Shown piece by piece: positions 49,269-57,929 of a DNA stretch of 64,000 bases. Origin of the DNA: Anaeromusa acidaminophila DSM 3853 (GTDB lineage Bacteria > Bacillota > Negativicutes > Anaeromusales > Anaeromusaceae); assembly GCF_000374545.1 (NCBI RefSeq), contig NZ_KB894600.1, positions 1-64,000 of the forward strand, in the 5' to 3' direction. Below the pieces are notes generated by a model. The model had not been told where the DNA came from, ran no database searches, and saw only the letters and a list, made by a program, of their open reading frames with translations. Position 1 is the first letter of the stretch. Each line of letters opens with the position of its first letter. The position numbers and the translations under genes were made by a program.

Positions 49269-49367
49269 CCTGTATTTGGTAGTGATGTTTCCAGGTAAAA
49301 ACATCACTATTTTTCAGCGGCTGCTATCGCTCACTGCGCCGCTTTTAAGGCTTCTGTCTGGAGTATC

Positions 49368-49436
49368 ATCTCTGAAGAAAACCGACATCCGCCATTTTCC
49401 TCACATAATCAGGCGTAAAGTCTTGGCCGTTCAAGC
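49368..49436 (-). other. Short frame in the SDR-autotransporter spacer, possible gene remnant
   Basis: On the minus strand a TTG with AAGGAG five bases upstream opens a 22-codon frame reading MNGQDFTPDYVRKMADVGF and ending in a stop, in the 278-base spacer between the SDR stop and the autotransporter start. The sequence looks protein-like, and a +1 reading frame continues with a short helix-like stretch (SEMILQTEALKAAQ) to another stop. This may be a degraded end of a gene or a tiny peptide. Coordinates are approximate. Confidence 0.3.
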
Positions 49437-49474
49437 GCACTCCTTCTGTTTTTTTCACACAGTTAAAGCGTCTT

Positions 49475-50287
49475 CTAATACTCGTTCATTATGCCTTTTT
49501 TGCGTTTGCGGGCTATATTCACCATATAGGCGTCAATCCCTTCCTGTCGTTCCGGAGCATAGGCATTTTGGGCACCTTGCCGGTCCTGCTCGGTAACAAT
49601 GACAATCTTTTCGTTGCGGGCAACTCCCGCAAGAATGCCTGCCGCCGCTTGCGCTGGCGTGATTGCTTCCGCTGGCGGCTTGACGCCATCCCAGATGGCC
49701 GTAATGACCGTCCCAGGAATAATAGTAGACACGCGGATATTGTCGTCCCACAGCTCATAACGCAGTGAACTTCCCAGCCCCATAAGCGCAGATTTCGTAG
49801 CGCTATACATGGTCTGCTCCGGCATGGGCACAAAGACAATGCCCGAAGCGGTGTTGGCGATATGCCCGCCCCCTTGGGCGCGCATGATGGGCAGCGCGGC
49901 GCGGATTCCGTAGAGAGCGCCGTAAAAGTTTACGTCAAAGGCCAATTTCCAGTCTTCGTCTGTTGTTTTTTCGAACGACTTCAACGCACCTATCCCTGCA
50001 TTGTTAAAGAGCAAATCCAGCCGTCCGCCGCCAAAAGCCGCCGCCCTGGCAATCAGTTCCTTCACGCCGTCCTGAGAAGTAACGTCGGTTTCTACGCCCA
50101 GCACCTTGCCGGGATACGCTTGCGACAGCCTCTCGCTCTGCGCCTGCAGCTTTACGGCGTTGACATCCGCCAGCACCACCGCTTTCGCCCCCAACGACAA
50201 GAGCAGTTCCCCTAGCGCCAGACCAATGCCCGAAGCGCCGCCGGTAATAACCGCCGCTTTTCCCTCGTAATACCCTTTCATCTCCAT
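49475..50287 (-). CDS. SDR-family oxidoreductase
   Basis: A 270-residue classical SDR. TGGASGIG (about 15-22) binds cofactor, FNNAGIG (about 92) is the structural Asn motif, and the catalytic Ser and YSATK (about 160-164) are intact. The Asp near ADVNAV (end of beta-2) suggests NAD preference. It is the third gene after a duplicated membrane protein and an acetoacetate-decarboxylase-like gene, 25 bases downstream of the latter, and all three may be controlled by the LuxR-type regulator upstream. The substrate is likely an alcohol or ketone related to the decarboxylase product, which is inference. Confidence 0.85.
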   Translation of the reverse strand: MEMKGYYEGKAAVITGGASGIGLALGELLLSLGAKAVVLADVNAVKLQAQSERLSQAYPGKVLGVETDVTSQDGVKELIARAAAFGGGRLDLLFNNAGIGALKSFEKTTDEDWKLAFDVNFYGALYGIRAALPIMRAQGGGHIANTASGIVFVPMPEQTMYSATKSALMGLGSSLRYELWDDNIRVSTIIPGTVITAIWDGVKPPAEAITPAQAAAGILAGVARNEKIVIVTEQDRQGAQNAYAPERQEGIDAYMVNIARKRKKGIMNEY

Positions 50288-50312
50288 CCCTCGCTTTCTT
50301 AACCGCTTTTTC

Positions 50313-51098
50313 CTACGCCAGTACTCGCCCGTGTCCCTCCTGTAGAATCATGCTCCCCTTCGTCAATACGGCACTCACGCTTTTCACCGGCAAATCCGCC
50401 AGCGCCGCGATAATATGGCTGTGCGCCGGATGCTGCAGCCGGGTGAGTTTCGTCCACTTTATGCCGCCGATGCCGTTCCACACCTGCACCGTGGTAATTC
50501 GCTGGGGAAATTCAATGGGCTGGCTCAAATCAGCCCCAGGCACGCCGACTTTCGGCACATAGCGCCAGCCGAACAAATTCACCACCTGCTCGCCAAACGA
50601 AGCCTGGTCGCTCGGCAAGGCTTGCAAGCCCTGCATTTGAAGCTCCAAAAAGGTATGCCCTTCATAGCTAGCATTGGTCCAGCAGGAGTCTTGATGCCGA
50701 TGCAAGTCTTGAATATCCGCAAACACTTTGGGAATTCCCATCGCCAAATTACCTGTCAAAATCGGCACCGTATGGTTTTCCCACATGACCAGCGCATACA
50801 CGCCTTCTGAAGTATCGCACTTCCCTTGATACCGGACAGGTACGCCTGCCATGATCAAATTGTAGGCGGAGCCTCCCATCCATTCCACCTCGCGGCTTTG
50901 GGAATACACAATCTGGAGCTGCTGTGCCGAACAAGAAAACCCTTCCGGCAAGTACGCGCCGAGGCGTTCTTCTTCGGTCTCACAGGTAAGCGCCAGAGTG
51001 GTCACATCGCCGTAAACCGCTTTGGCATCCGGATCAAAGGCATAACCAGAAAAACTGACAGGCGCTCGATAGGCTTTTTTCTCGTCAAACTTGAACAT
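50313..51098 (-). CDS. Acetoacetate decarboxylase-family protein
   Basis: A 261-residue ADC-like protein. The family Lys that forms the Schiff base is in AMGIPKVFADI (about residue 125), and an ENHTVPILTGNLAMG stretch precedes it. True ADC converts acetoacetate to acetone. Relatives such as MppR- or Swit-type proteins instead act in aldol or dehydration steps, so the label describes the fold. It lies between a membrane protein gene and an SDR gene, and ADC-SDR pairs are found in 2-keto-acid or polyketide-like pathways. Confidence 0.8.
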   Translation of the reverse strand: MFKFDEKKAYRAPVSFSGYAFDPDAKAVYGDVTTLALTCETEEERLGAYLPEGFSCSAQQLQIVYSQSREVEWMGGSAYNLIMAGVPVRYQGKCDTSEGVYALVMWENHTVPILTGNLAMGIPKVFADIQDLHRHQDSCWTNASYEGHTFLELQMQGLQALPSDQASFGEQVVNLFGWRYVPKVGVPGADLSQPIEFPQRITTVQVWNGIGGIKWTKLTRLQHPAHSHIIAALADLPVKSVSAVLTKGSMILQEGHGRVLA

Positions 51099-51113
51099 GC
51101 TTTCCCCTCCTTT

Positions 51114-52307
51114 TTAGCATCGCAAAAGCGTTTCCAGCTTGAGCAGCAAATATACCAAACCGAACAGCGCCGCGCCGTTGGCCGCCAGAATCAAACCGGT
51201 CACCAGCTCTGGAATGAAACCGGGCAGCAGCATGGACGTACCGAACAACAGCGCCAGCAAGCCCAGGAGCAGCTGTGCTTTAAACAAGCGTCCTCCTACC
51301 AAAGCAATTTGAGGCGGAGGTGTTTCTCCCGGCTGTCTAGCCGTTCGCCAACAGTTTCGCAGCGTCACCGAACCGTTCGTAATGTTCAACATTCCTACCC
51401 ATAGTGTCAAAGGAGCCACCAGCAACTCAGGCAGCAAACAGGAAATGAGGCCAGCCGCCGCAAAGAGTATGCTGCAGCCCAAAAGCAGCCAATTTCGTGG
51501 AAACGGCCCCAATGGCGTTTCTCCCACTGCCAGCATCTGCAGCGAAAAAAATACCATTAGCAATCCAAGCTGAGCACCAGAAGAAAACGGTAGCCACCCC
51601 AAGCTCACCGGCACCAGCAGCAGCCCCAGCAAGATCATAAAAAGACTTAGGAGCAATAAAACCGCCTGCGCAGCCGACAGTTCCGTTCCTCCCGGCTTAG
51701 GAGCATCCGAGCCAGGGTAACGAAAGTAAATTTTGCGCAGCACCGCAGCCAAATAGAACAATGCGATTGCATACAAAGACAGCACTCCAGCCGCTTCGCC
51801 CGCTAACGCCCCTTCTTCCTGCCACAAGATCAAGGCGGTCAACATGGAGAGCACATAGACCGCACTACTGGAAAAAAGCAAATGTCGAAAAATACCGCCC
51901 AGCGCCCACCATTGGCGTATCCTTTCCCGTTCCGTCAGCAACCGTAGCAATAAAACAAAGCCGCCGCCAAAACAAGCCAGCAACACTAGCCGTGGAATCT
52001 GCTGAAACGAAGGAATGCAGCAAGCCGTAACCCCTACGGCAGCGACAGCGCCGCCGCCCGCCAGCACCACAAAAGAACGGCCGAACTCTCCAAGGGGAGT
52101 CTTCCCTAACGCTACAATCTGAAAGGCAAAGAGCACCAGCAATAAACCATACAGACCATTGACGTAGTAAGGGAAAGAACCTCGTACCGCCGGTTCCAAA
52201 AGCAGCGCCGCAATAGCCAAAATCATACCACCCAGGCCGAGAATCCCTGTCTCCAAAGGAAAATACGGCTGCCGCAGCAAGCAAGAAACCACTCGCGTAG
52301 CCCCCAT
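51114..52307 (-). CDS. Duplicated multi-helix membrane protein of unknown function
   Basis: About 397 residues, start at 52307 (AAGGAGG eight bases upstream). Roughly twelve hydrophobic helices form two similar halves: a FQIVALGKTPLGEFGRS segment near residue 65 and QMLAVGETPLGPFPRNW near 270, each followed by a small Gly/Ala-rich helix and a Cys-Leu/Ile-Pro motif. The internal duplication implies a two-domain symmetric transporter or scaffold. I do not recognise the family; HdeD-like proteins have a similar small-helix style but not this repeat. It is the first gene of the ADC/SDR operon, downstream of the regulator's terminator. Confidence 0.65.
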   Translation of the reverse strand: MGATRVVSCLLRQPYFPLETGILGLGGMILAIAALLLEPAVRGSFPYYVNGLYGLLLVLFAFQIVALGKTPLGEFGRSFVVLAGGGAVAAVGVTACCIPSFQQIPRLVLLACFGGGFVLLLRLLTERERIRQWWALGGIFRHLLFSSSAVYVLSMLTALILWQEEGALAGEAAGVLSLYAIALFYLAAVLRKIYFRYPGSDAPKPGGTELSAAQAVLLLLSLFMILLGLLLVPVSLGWLPFSSGAQLGLLMVFFSLQMLAVGETPLGPFPRNWLLLGCSILFAAAGLISCLLPELLVAPLTLWVGMLNITNGSVTLRNCWRTARQPGETPPPQIALVGGRLFKAQLLLGLLALLFGTSMLLPGFIPELVTGLILAANGAALFGLVYLLLKLETLLRC

Positions 52308-52363
52308 CCTAACCGCCTCCTTTCTAAATAGAAAAGCCGCCAGGAAACACAAAACAGATAAAA

Positions 52364-52403
52364 TTATAAAAGCCTATACTACCATTAGTATAGGCTTTTA
52401 TAA
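52364..52403 (-). terminator. Terminator after the LuxR-type regulator
   Basis: An 18-bp perfect stem (52364-52381 with 52386-52403) with a 4-base loop, between the regulator and the membrane protein gene. It may allow partial read-through into the operon below. Confidence 0.85.
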
Positions 52404-52426
52404 AATAAGCAAACAGTGCTATTTCG

Positions 52427-53626
52427 CTATGAAAATGTCACGGTTTTTGGAGTCCACAGTACCAATGCCGCAAGTTCATCCCGATTGCGCACAAACAACT
52501 TACAATAGATTTCCTGCATAATGTTCCTCACCCTGCCCACAGAAAGCCTCTCTTGTTCTGCAATCCGGGCGTAAGGAACACGATTTGCCGCTAAAGTAGC
52601 AATCCGATATTCCCGCAGATTAAGGATGAGCGGCACATGATCCTGGGCAAAGCGGTTATGAAACACCGCCCAGTTCTTCCAGGTTCGTTTCCACTGTTCC
52701 AGTACGGGTCTGTACCATTCAGGGTAATGCTGTTGGACACATTCTTCAAGAAGACCGTTAAAAGTAGAAACATTTTCCACAAACGGCGTAATATAACGAT
52801 GCGGCATGCCAATTGCCAGCGCTTCCAGCAAATAGCCGCGCGCCCGCTCTTTGTCATCGAGACCAACGCAGGCGGCACCGCACATAAGCAGCAAATAGAC
52901 GTCCATCATCACGCTTTGTCCCTTGCAGAGATTATAGGTAGTTTGCGCAACCGCAGCCATTTGTGGATAAGCCGCCAGGTTTTGCAGATATTTCACCTGC
53001 AAGTACAAACCAAAAGGAATCGCCTCTTGCGGCAAGCGTGAAAAATCACCTTCCCGGATCCAGCTTGGTACCATGGCCGGCGCAAACATGCCCACCGCCA
53101 CCGTAGTTAAAACCGCCTCTGCCAGCACGGCCACGTCCGCATCCGCATCACTCTCGATAAGTTCTTTAAGAGACGCTTCAACCCGGCTATACAACGCAAA
53201 ATCGTTAGTGCTGATGGCAACAAGCAACAAAAACAAGGATGCGCAAATACACACAGGCTGATCAGAGGTGAAGGCTTTGGCAGCAAACTCTTTGGCCTGG
53301 ACAAATTCGCCGCGCATATAGGCAATTTCCCCCAAATATTGATTGCGTATGGCCGCATTTTTTAGGGAAAGCACCGCCGTATCTAATTCTTGTTCCGGTA
53401 AAAGACCATCCCACAAAAAAGATACTCGAAGCACGCCTGGCGCTTTCGCAGACAGCGGCGCCTGAGACGAAATGCTTGGTTTAGGTGTATTAAGCGGAAG
53501 AATCCAAGACCGTCCGTATTTTCTCCCTCCCGGCACTTTTCCGGCAGCCAGTAACCGCTGCGCGTATCGCAAGGATACCTCCCACCGCTCCGCCGCCTGC
53601 CGCGCCGTCATCCACTGTGAATCCAT
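52427..53626 (-). CDS. Two-HTH regulator (excisionase-like head, LuxR-type tail)
   Basis: About 399 residues, start at 53626 (GGAGAAG upstream). An N-terminal helix-turn-helix of the MerR/excisionase kind (MTARQAAERWEVSLRYAQRLLAAGKVPGGRKYGRSWILP, here broken: TARQAAERW then LRYAQRLL) is followed by a helical, TPR-like middle (about 90-320) and a C-terminal LuxR-type winged HTH (RIAEQERLSVGRVRNIMQEI, about 360-380). Proteins with this plan are found in Firmicutes as pathway activators, but the inducer is not known. It probably controls the membrane-protein/ADC/SDR genes just downstream. Confidence 0.75.
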   Translation of the reverse strand: MDSQWMTARQAAERWEVSLRYAQRLLAAGKVPGGRKYGRSWILPLNTPKPSISSQAPLSAKAPGVLRVSFLWDGLLPEQELDTAVLSLKNAAIRNQYLGEIAYMRGEFVQAKEFAAKAFTSDQPVCICASLFLLLVAISTNDFALYSRVEASLKELIESDADADVAVLAEAVLTTVAVGMFAPAMVPSWIREGDFSRLPQEAIPFGLYLQVKYLQNLAAYPQMAAVAQTTYNLCKGQSVMMDVYLLLMCGAACVGLDDKERARGYLLEALAIGMPHRYITPFVENVSTFNGLLEECVQQHYPEWYRPVLEQWKRTWKNWAVFHNRFAQDHVPLILNLREYRIATLAANRVPYARIAEQERLSVGRVRNIMQEIYCKLFVRNRDELAALVLWTPKTVTFS

Positions 53627-53785
53627 CTTTCTTCTCCTATCACACAAGTTTCACGTGATGTACTCTCATTTATTGATTCATTCCATTATTCTAATTTTAT
53701 TTTTTCATTTCATACTATTTACCGTAAATATATAAAGTTCCTGCAAATTCCTAACATAACTTCTGAAATCACCTTGACTTTTACA

Positions 53786-53816
53786 AATAAAAAAGCCCGA
53801 CCACACTGACCGAGCT
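53786..53816 (-). terminator. Terminator of the amidohydrolase gene
   Basis: On the minus strand AGCTCGGTCA pairs with TGGTCGGGCT (wobbles allowed) across GTG and is followed by TTTTTTAT. Its 5' flank AGTGAAGCTCGG is shared with the autotransporter terminator. The 340-base stretch 53626-53966 has no confident gene; a 38-codon open frame (about 53822-53938, minus) is unsupported by a ribosome site. Confidence 0.7.
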
Positions 53817-53965
53817 TCACTACATTCTAAAAAAGGTTTGTATTTCGTCTTTCCTAGCCAGCGTTACTGCCTGAGCGTTGCCAAACACAATGGTACTGCA
53901 GTCGTTCCCAACGGGTGGCACTTGGCTCATTTTCATAAAGCATAGTCTTTGCTTTTATGTCTTAA

Positions 53966-54976
53966 TTACTTCCATTCCTCGCCATTCATCAATTTCCATG
54001 CATTCTTATAGGCAATTTTCTCCGCGACTTCCCGCGGCAAAGCCTGCAACACTATTGCACGCAGCCTGTTGAATACATCGTCATATTGTTCCCAGCGTCC
54101 TCCATTAACATCACTGCCAATGACAAAGCGATCCGGAAAATCCATAAAGAGTTTCTTCCACTCACGATTTAGTGAAACTGTATTTCCATTGATATCATAC
54201 ATAATGCATTGTCGATAACCAAACGGACTGGAGTTCGGCGGAGATTGCACCAAATCAAAATACAAGTTAGGATACTTCTCTAGAAAATCGCGCACCGTTT
54301 TCGTCCCTAGCCACCGACTCCATGTTGCATAGTTCCGATTTCTTCCTACGTGACACCAGATCACCTTAGCCCCAGGATATTGCTGCAGCATGCTTTCCAT
54401 TTCTGGCAGCATCGCGTCTTCCGCTTCATGATGAATCAAAAACGGCAGCCCCGTTTCTTGCGAAAGTTGAAAAATTCGATGAAAGGACGGACTCGTCAAC
54501 GGAAGATGCACATTCCGATTGTTTGTATCAGATACATAATGCCGGGCTTCGAACTCACCCATTGCAAAATATCGTCCTGTATGAGCATCGTCGGCCAATA
54601 CATCCAATAACCCCGGATCTTTACCATGCCAACGCCGTCCATCACCATGAATGATGGTTGGCACAAAATATTCAGGAAATTTCTGGTTAGCTTGTATCGA
54701 ATATTCATCTCCCAAGCCTTCCGTCGGCCCCAGCCACGTTAAAGCAACATGATTTGCATCCATTTTAACGGTGAGTTCTTTGAGGTCTATTTTTTTACCG
54801 CAGTGGAATTCCACATCAATAATCGGCATCTGGCCTGAGCTTTCCACATTTTTAATCCGCTGTTCAAAGACACGAAAAAGCTGCACCTTCTCACTGCTAT
54901 CAGAAGCCGCCTCCGCAAAAGAGCCGCAAAGAAAGAATCCTGCTAAAAGAAACGATGCTAGAACCGTCCAATTCAC
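53966..54976 (-). CDS. Secreted amidohydrolase-family protein
   Basis: A 336-residue protein with a signal peptide (about 1-23, ending FAEAAS). The amidohydrolase_2-type barrel shows a degenerate first metal site (IDVEFHCG instead of DxHxH), a later IHHEAED (about 185) and the CHVGR and GSDVNGGRW motifs (about 220 and 290). Amidohydrolase_2 enzymes decarboxylate or hydrolyse ring compounds; an exported form is unusual. Start is GTG at 54976 with GGGAGG upstream. The first metal-site change (missing one His) means metal binding or activity could differ. Substrate unknown. Confidence 0.75.
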   Translation of the reverse strand: MNWTVLASFLLAGFFLCGSFAEAASDSSEKVQLFRVFEQRIKNVESSGQMPIIDVEFHCGKKIDLKELTVKMDANHVALTWLGPTEGLGDEYSIQANQKFPEYFVPTIIHGDGRRWHGKDPGLLDVLADDAHTGRYFAMGEFEARHYVSDTNNRNVHLPLTSPSFHRIFQLSQETGLPFLIHHEAEDAMLPEMESMLQQYPGAKVIWCHVGRNRNYATWSRWLGTKTVRDFLEKYPNLYFDLVQSPPNSSPFGYRQCIMYDINGNTVSLNREWKKLFMDFPDRFVIGSDVNGGRWEQYDDVFNRLRAIVLQALPREVAEKIAYKNAWKLMNGEEWK

Positions 54977-55041
54977 GTCGTTACCTCCCCACTCTCGAAT
55001 TCATTCCATCTTCAATCTGCAAAAACATTTTTATCAAAAGT

Positions 55042-55605
55042 TCATTGCGCAGCCGTTTCGGGTTTCGTTTTTGTGTACTTAGAGGTAAACAGCGCTGCAC
55101 CGAGCAACATCGCATTATCAATAATTTCAAAAAGAGCGCCCTCTGCCGGAAAAAGCGTCAATTTCAAGGCTGCGTTAATAAAGCTGATCGCAAACGCGCA
55201 GCCCCATACACCAGTTATAATATTGTTCTTGCGAATAAAACTCGGTTCAGCCCAGAGAGAAGGATCCACTCGCTGCTTTGCATATTCCATGGTAAAAGGC
55301 CTCTTCAACAAAATAGACGCCCAGGTAAAGGAAGCCAGCGTACCATGCGACAGCACGCCCAAATGCTGCATCACCCAAACATTATTCATAACCGGAACCG
55401 TAATCAGCGCAAAGCCAAAAAACAGCAGACCGCCCCATAACAGCGCTCCGCGGTGCAAGCCAATCCAGGCTTGGTATGTACAAATAGCAGCGGCTATAAT
55501 AATTCCCGTTTTAATCATGACCACCTGTGTCATGATAGGTAAACTAATGATGATCTTAAAGGATATCCACGGTGCAAATGCCAAAACCATCGACCAGAAG
55601 CTCAT
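55042..55605 (-). CDS. Inner-membrane protein of unknown function (187 residues)
   Basis: Not recognised. Four to five hydrophobic helices are visible (about 5-25, 28-45, 55-75, 80-95 and 130-165) with a basic hydrophilic loop carrying YAKQRVDPSLWAEPSF. The gene ends 66 bases upstream of the amidohydrolase gene and is on the same strand, so cotranscription is possible. No catalytic motif is visible. GAGAGGG precedes the start. Confidence 0.65.
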   Translation of the reverse strand: MSFWSMVLAFAPWISFKIIISLPIMTQVVMIKTGIIIAAAICTYQAWIGLHRGALLWGGLLFFGFALITVPVMNNVWVMQHLGVLSHGTLASFTWASILLKRPFTMEYAKQRVDPSLWAEPSFIRKNNIITGVWGCAFAISFINAALKLTLFPAEGALFEIIDNAMLLGAALFTSKYTKTKPETAAQ

Positions 55606-55814
55606 GCCCTCTCTCCTTTTTGTTTTATCACTGCCATCTTACATCTTAACGACACCAGGAAGATTCCTTCACATATTGAGCCAAGCAATTAATGTGAAGC
55701 TCCTCTCGCAATGCCCCCCACATCTAAACCTACCGATTTTACCTGGTAACAATTATAGCTTTCGCTATAAAAATTCCAAATCCTCCCAACAAGCATTTTA
55801 GACTAGCATCTATT

Positions 55815-56501
55815 TTACTCAATAAGAATTTCCGGATTTTGCTCCGGTTTCAGCCATTTGAGGATCTTCTTTATATCCTTTTCCTCCATGGCAATACAAC
55901 CGCTGGTAGGAACTCCCGGCCCTTTACGGATATGCATAAAAATGGCGCTTCCCTTGCCTGCCACAACCGGCTCGGTATTATATTCAATAACCAAACCTAA
56001 TTTATATAAATCATCCTTGCGCCGCATCTCTTCATAGGATTTTGCCTCTGTTTTTCCCACAACCAGTTGATTATACAAAGGCGAAGACGCATCATCAATC
56101 CAATGATGTTGCTCCGTCACTTGTATATAGGGCATGCTTATAGAAAGCGGTTCATAGCCAAAAGCTCGGCGCAGCTTGTACAGGCCCGCTGGCGTAGCAC
56201 CGTCTCCTTCTTGTTTTTGCAAAGCCGAAACCACGCCGCTTCGCCCAAGATTGACCGGTATGTCTTTGTATCTCAAGGTCCATTTTTCCTCTTTTTTCTG
56301 CCATGCCGTCAACGTACCTGCCTGCTTGTTTTTGCTGTCAGATCGTACGACTAGCAGTTGACGTACATCCATAGGCGCTACATCCTCTGGCGGCGCTTCT
56401 ACATGCTTCGCCGCCTCGGCGCTATAATTACCAACTGGACCAAACAGAAAAAACATAGCGCAAAACAACAGCCAAGCAAGCAACCGATACTTGCAATTCA
56501 A
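55815..56501 (-). CDS. Secreted L,D-transpeptidase (YkuD/YafK type)
   Basis: About 228 residues. A TTG at 56501 is chosen because GGGGGAG lies six bases upstream; the frame upstream to 56528 would add nine residues before the signal. A clear signal peptide (about 1-30) precedes the YkuD domain, with the catalytic motif HIRKGPGVPTSGCIAM (about 190-205) containing the His and nucleophilic Cys. Such enzymes form or cut 3-3 peptidoglycan links or attach proteins to the wall. In diderms some attach outer-membrane proteins. A stand-alone gene here. Confidence 0.85.
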   Translation of the reverse strand: MNCKYRLLAWLLFCAMFFLFGPVGNYSAEAAKHVEAPPEDVAPMDVRQLLVVRSDSKNKQAGTLTAWQKKEEKWTLRYKDIPVNLGRSGVVSALQKQEGDGATPAGLYKLRRAFGYEPLSISMPYIQVTEQHHWIDDASSPLYNQLVVGKTEAKSYEEMRRKDDLYKLGLVIEYNTEPVVAGKGSAIFMHIRKGPGVPTSGCIAMEEKDIKKILKWLKPEQNPEILIE

Positions 56502-56592
56502 ATTAGACTCCCCCTTCACTCTCAACAAGCAAATTTTACCGCTTTTTTACAATTTTAATTGTACGTTATCTTTTCCTCCCTGGCCAGCAACG

Positions 56593-56642
56593 AAAAAACA
56601 TGACCTCCCCCTTCTGTTTTGAAAGGGAAGGTCATGTTTTTT
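56593..56642 (-). terminator. Terminator of the MFS gene
   Basis: AAAAAACATGACCT (56593-56606) pairs with its complement at 56629-56642, with extra CCCTT/AAGGG pairing inside. It lies 13 bases past the MFS stop and has an A/T run on both sides. Confidence 0.82.
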
Positions 56643-56654
56643 TCATTCCGTCGC

Positions 56655-57890
56655 TTATGCTTCCGCTCTTGGCGGCAATTTGACCAGCGATACTACCAAT
56701 GCCGTAAACACCAGCGCTCCTCCCATGAAGACAAAGGCTGCGTTATAGCCGGACATGCCGACCAAATAGCCGATGATAATAGGTGATAGAATGCCGCCGA
56801 TGCTGCCGCCGGCGTTCATCACGCCTGTAGCCATGCCCACATAGCTGCGTTTTACCGATTCCATCGGCATCGCCCATAAGGGACCAAAGGCCATACCCAC
56901 CAAGAAGCCGGTGCATACCAGAAGAGCCATGGCAATCGTTTCCGTCGGCGCCGCTACGACACCGTACAAAACCGGGCCTGCAGCCAGATTTACCACAATG
57001 GCCTGGGTTTTGCGCTTCCCTTTGAACACCTTATCGGACAGCCAACCGCCGAAGGGTTGGGCAATGCCCAGCGCCAAAAAGGGCAGTCCCGAAAAAATCC
57101 CCATTTTCACCAGCTCAAAGCCTCTCGCTTTCACGAGATAACTGGGCAGCCAAGAAAGAAGACCGAAGAAGGCGCACATAAAGCCGAAATACGTGAGCGC
57201 CAAAAGCACGATGTTGCGATTCTTGAGTACGCTCATCAAGCCCACTTCTTCCGAATCTCCCGTCTGCGTAACAATTTCCGCCTGGCCGCTTTTAATATAT
57301 TCCAGCTCTTCCTTGGAAATATCCGGGTCCTCTTCGGGTGAGTTTTTCACAAAGAAGTACAGCAAAGGCAGAACAAGAAAGCCCAAGGCCCCGAAAATGT
57401 AGAACAACGCATGCCAGCCCCAAAGGCCAATAATTGCCACCGCAATGGACGGCGCAATCGCCGGTCCGAAGGAACAAGCCGAGGTAAAGATGGCGTTCGC
57501 CGTAGCCCGTTCCTGATTCGGAAACCAGTTGCTGTTGAGTTTAAAAGCACAGGGCGGCTGCATCCCTTCACCAATGCCAAAAAGCACGCGAACAATGAAA
57601 AATTGCGAAAAAGTCCGCGCCACGCCGGTAGCCATCGTCATAATAGACCACCAAATCAGCGCTACCAACAGCACCTTTTTCGGCCCTACTTTATCGCTTA
57701 AATAACCGCCAGGAATTTGAAATACCGTATAGGAAATAAAGAATGCGCTAAACAAATAGCCTACCTGCTCAGGAGACAAAGAAAACTCCTTCGAAATCAA
57801 CGGCATAGCTACTGAAAGATTGACTCGATCCAAAAAAGCTACGAAAAACACGATCCATGAGACGCCTAAAACAAGCCAGCGCTTTTTCAT
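56655..57890 (-). CDS. MFS transporter, anion:cation symporter (ACS)-type
   Basis: A 411-residue transporter with 12 hydrophobic helices. The signature GGYLSDKVGPKKVLL (loop 2-3, about 60-74) and RVLFGIGEGMQPPCAFKLNSNWFPNQERATANAI are typical of the ACS family that imports organic anions (galactonate, glucarate, phthalate and others). It lies 40 bases after the L-cysteine desulfidase-family gene on the same strand. It may bring in a cysteine-type or thiazoline substrate, but the family norm is a sugar acid or carboxylate, so this is inference. Confidence 0.85.
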   Translation of the reverse strand: MKKRWLVLGVSWIVFFVAFLDRVNLSVAMPLISKEFSLSPEQVGYLFSAFFISYTVFQIPGGYLSDKVGPKKVLLVALIWWSIMTMATGVARTFSQFFIVRVLFGIGEGMQPPCAFKLNSNWFPNQERATANAIFTSACSFGPAIAPSIAVAIIGLWGWHALFYIFGALGFLVLPLLYFFVKNSPEEDPDISKEELEYIKSGQAEIVTQTGDSEEVGLMSVLKNRNIVLLALTYFGFMCAFFGLLSWLPSYLVKARGFELVKMGIFSGLPFLALGIAQPFGGWLSDKVFKGKRKTQAIVVNLAAGPVLYGVVAAPTETIAMALLVCTGFLVGMAFGPLWAMPMESVKRSYVGMATGVMNAGGSIGGILSPIIIGYLVGMSGYNAAFVFMGGALVFTALVVSLVKLPPRAEA

Positions 57891-57929
57891 ATGCGTTCCT
57901 CCCGTAGATATCGATTATTCCTTTACCAC

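Noticed and set aside
53822-53938. 38-codon minus-strand frame between the amidohydrolase and its terminator
   Set aside because: Protein-like in part, but no ribosome site and no support beyond an open frame.
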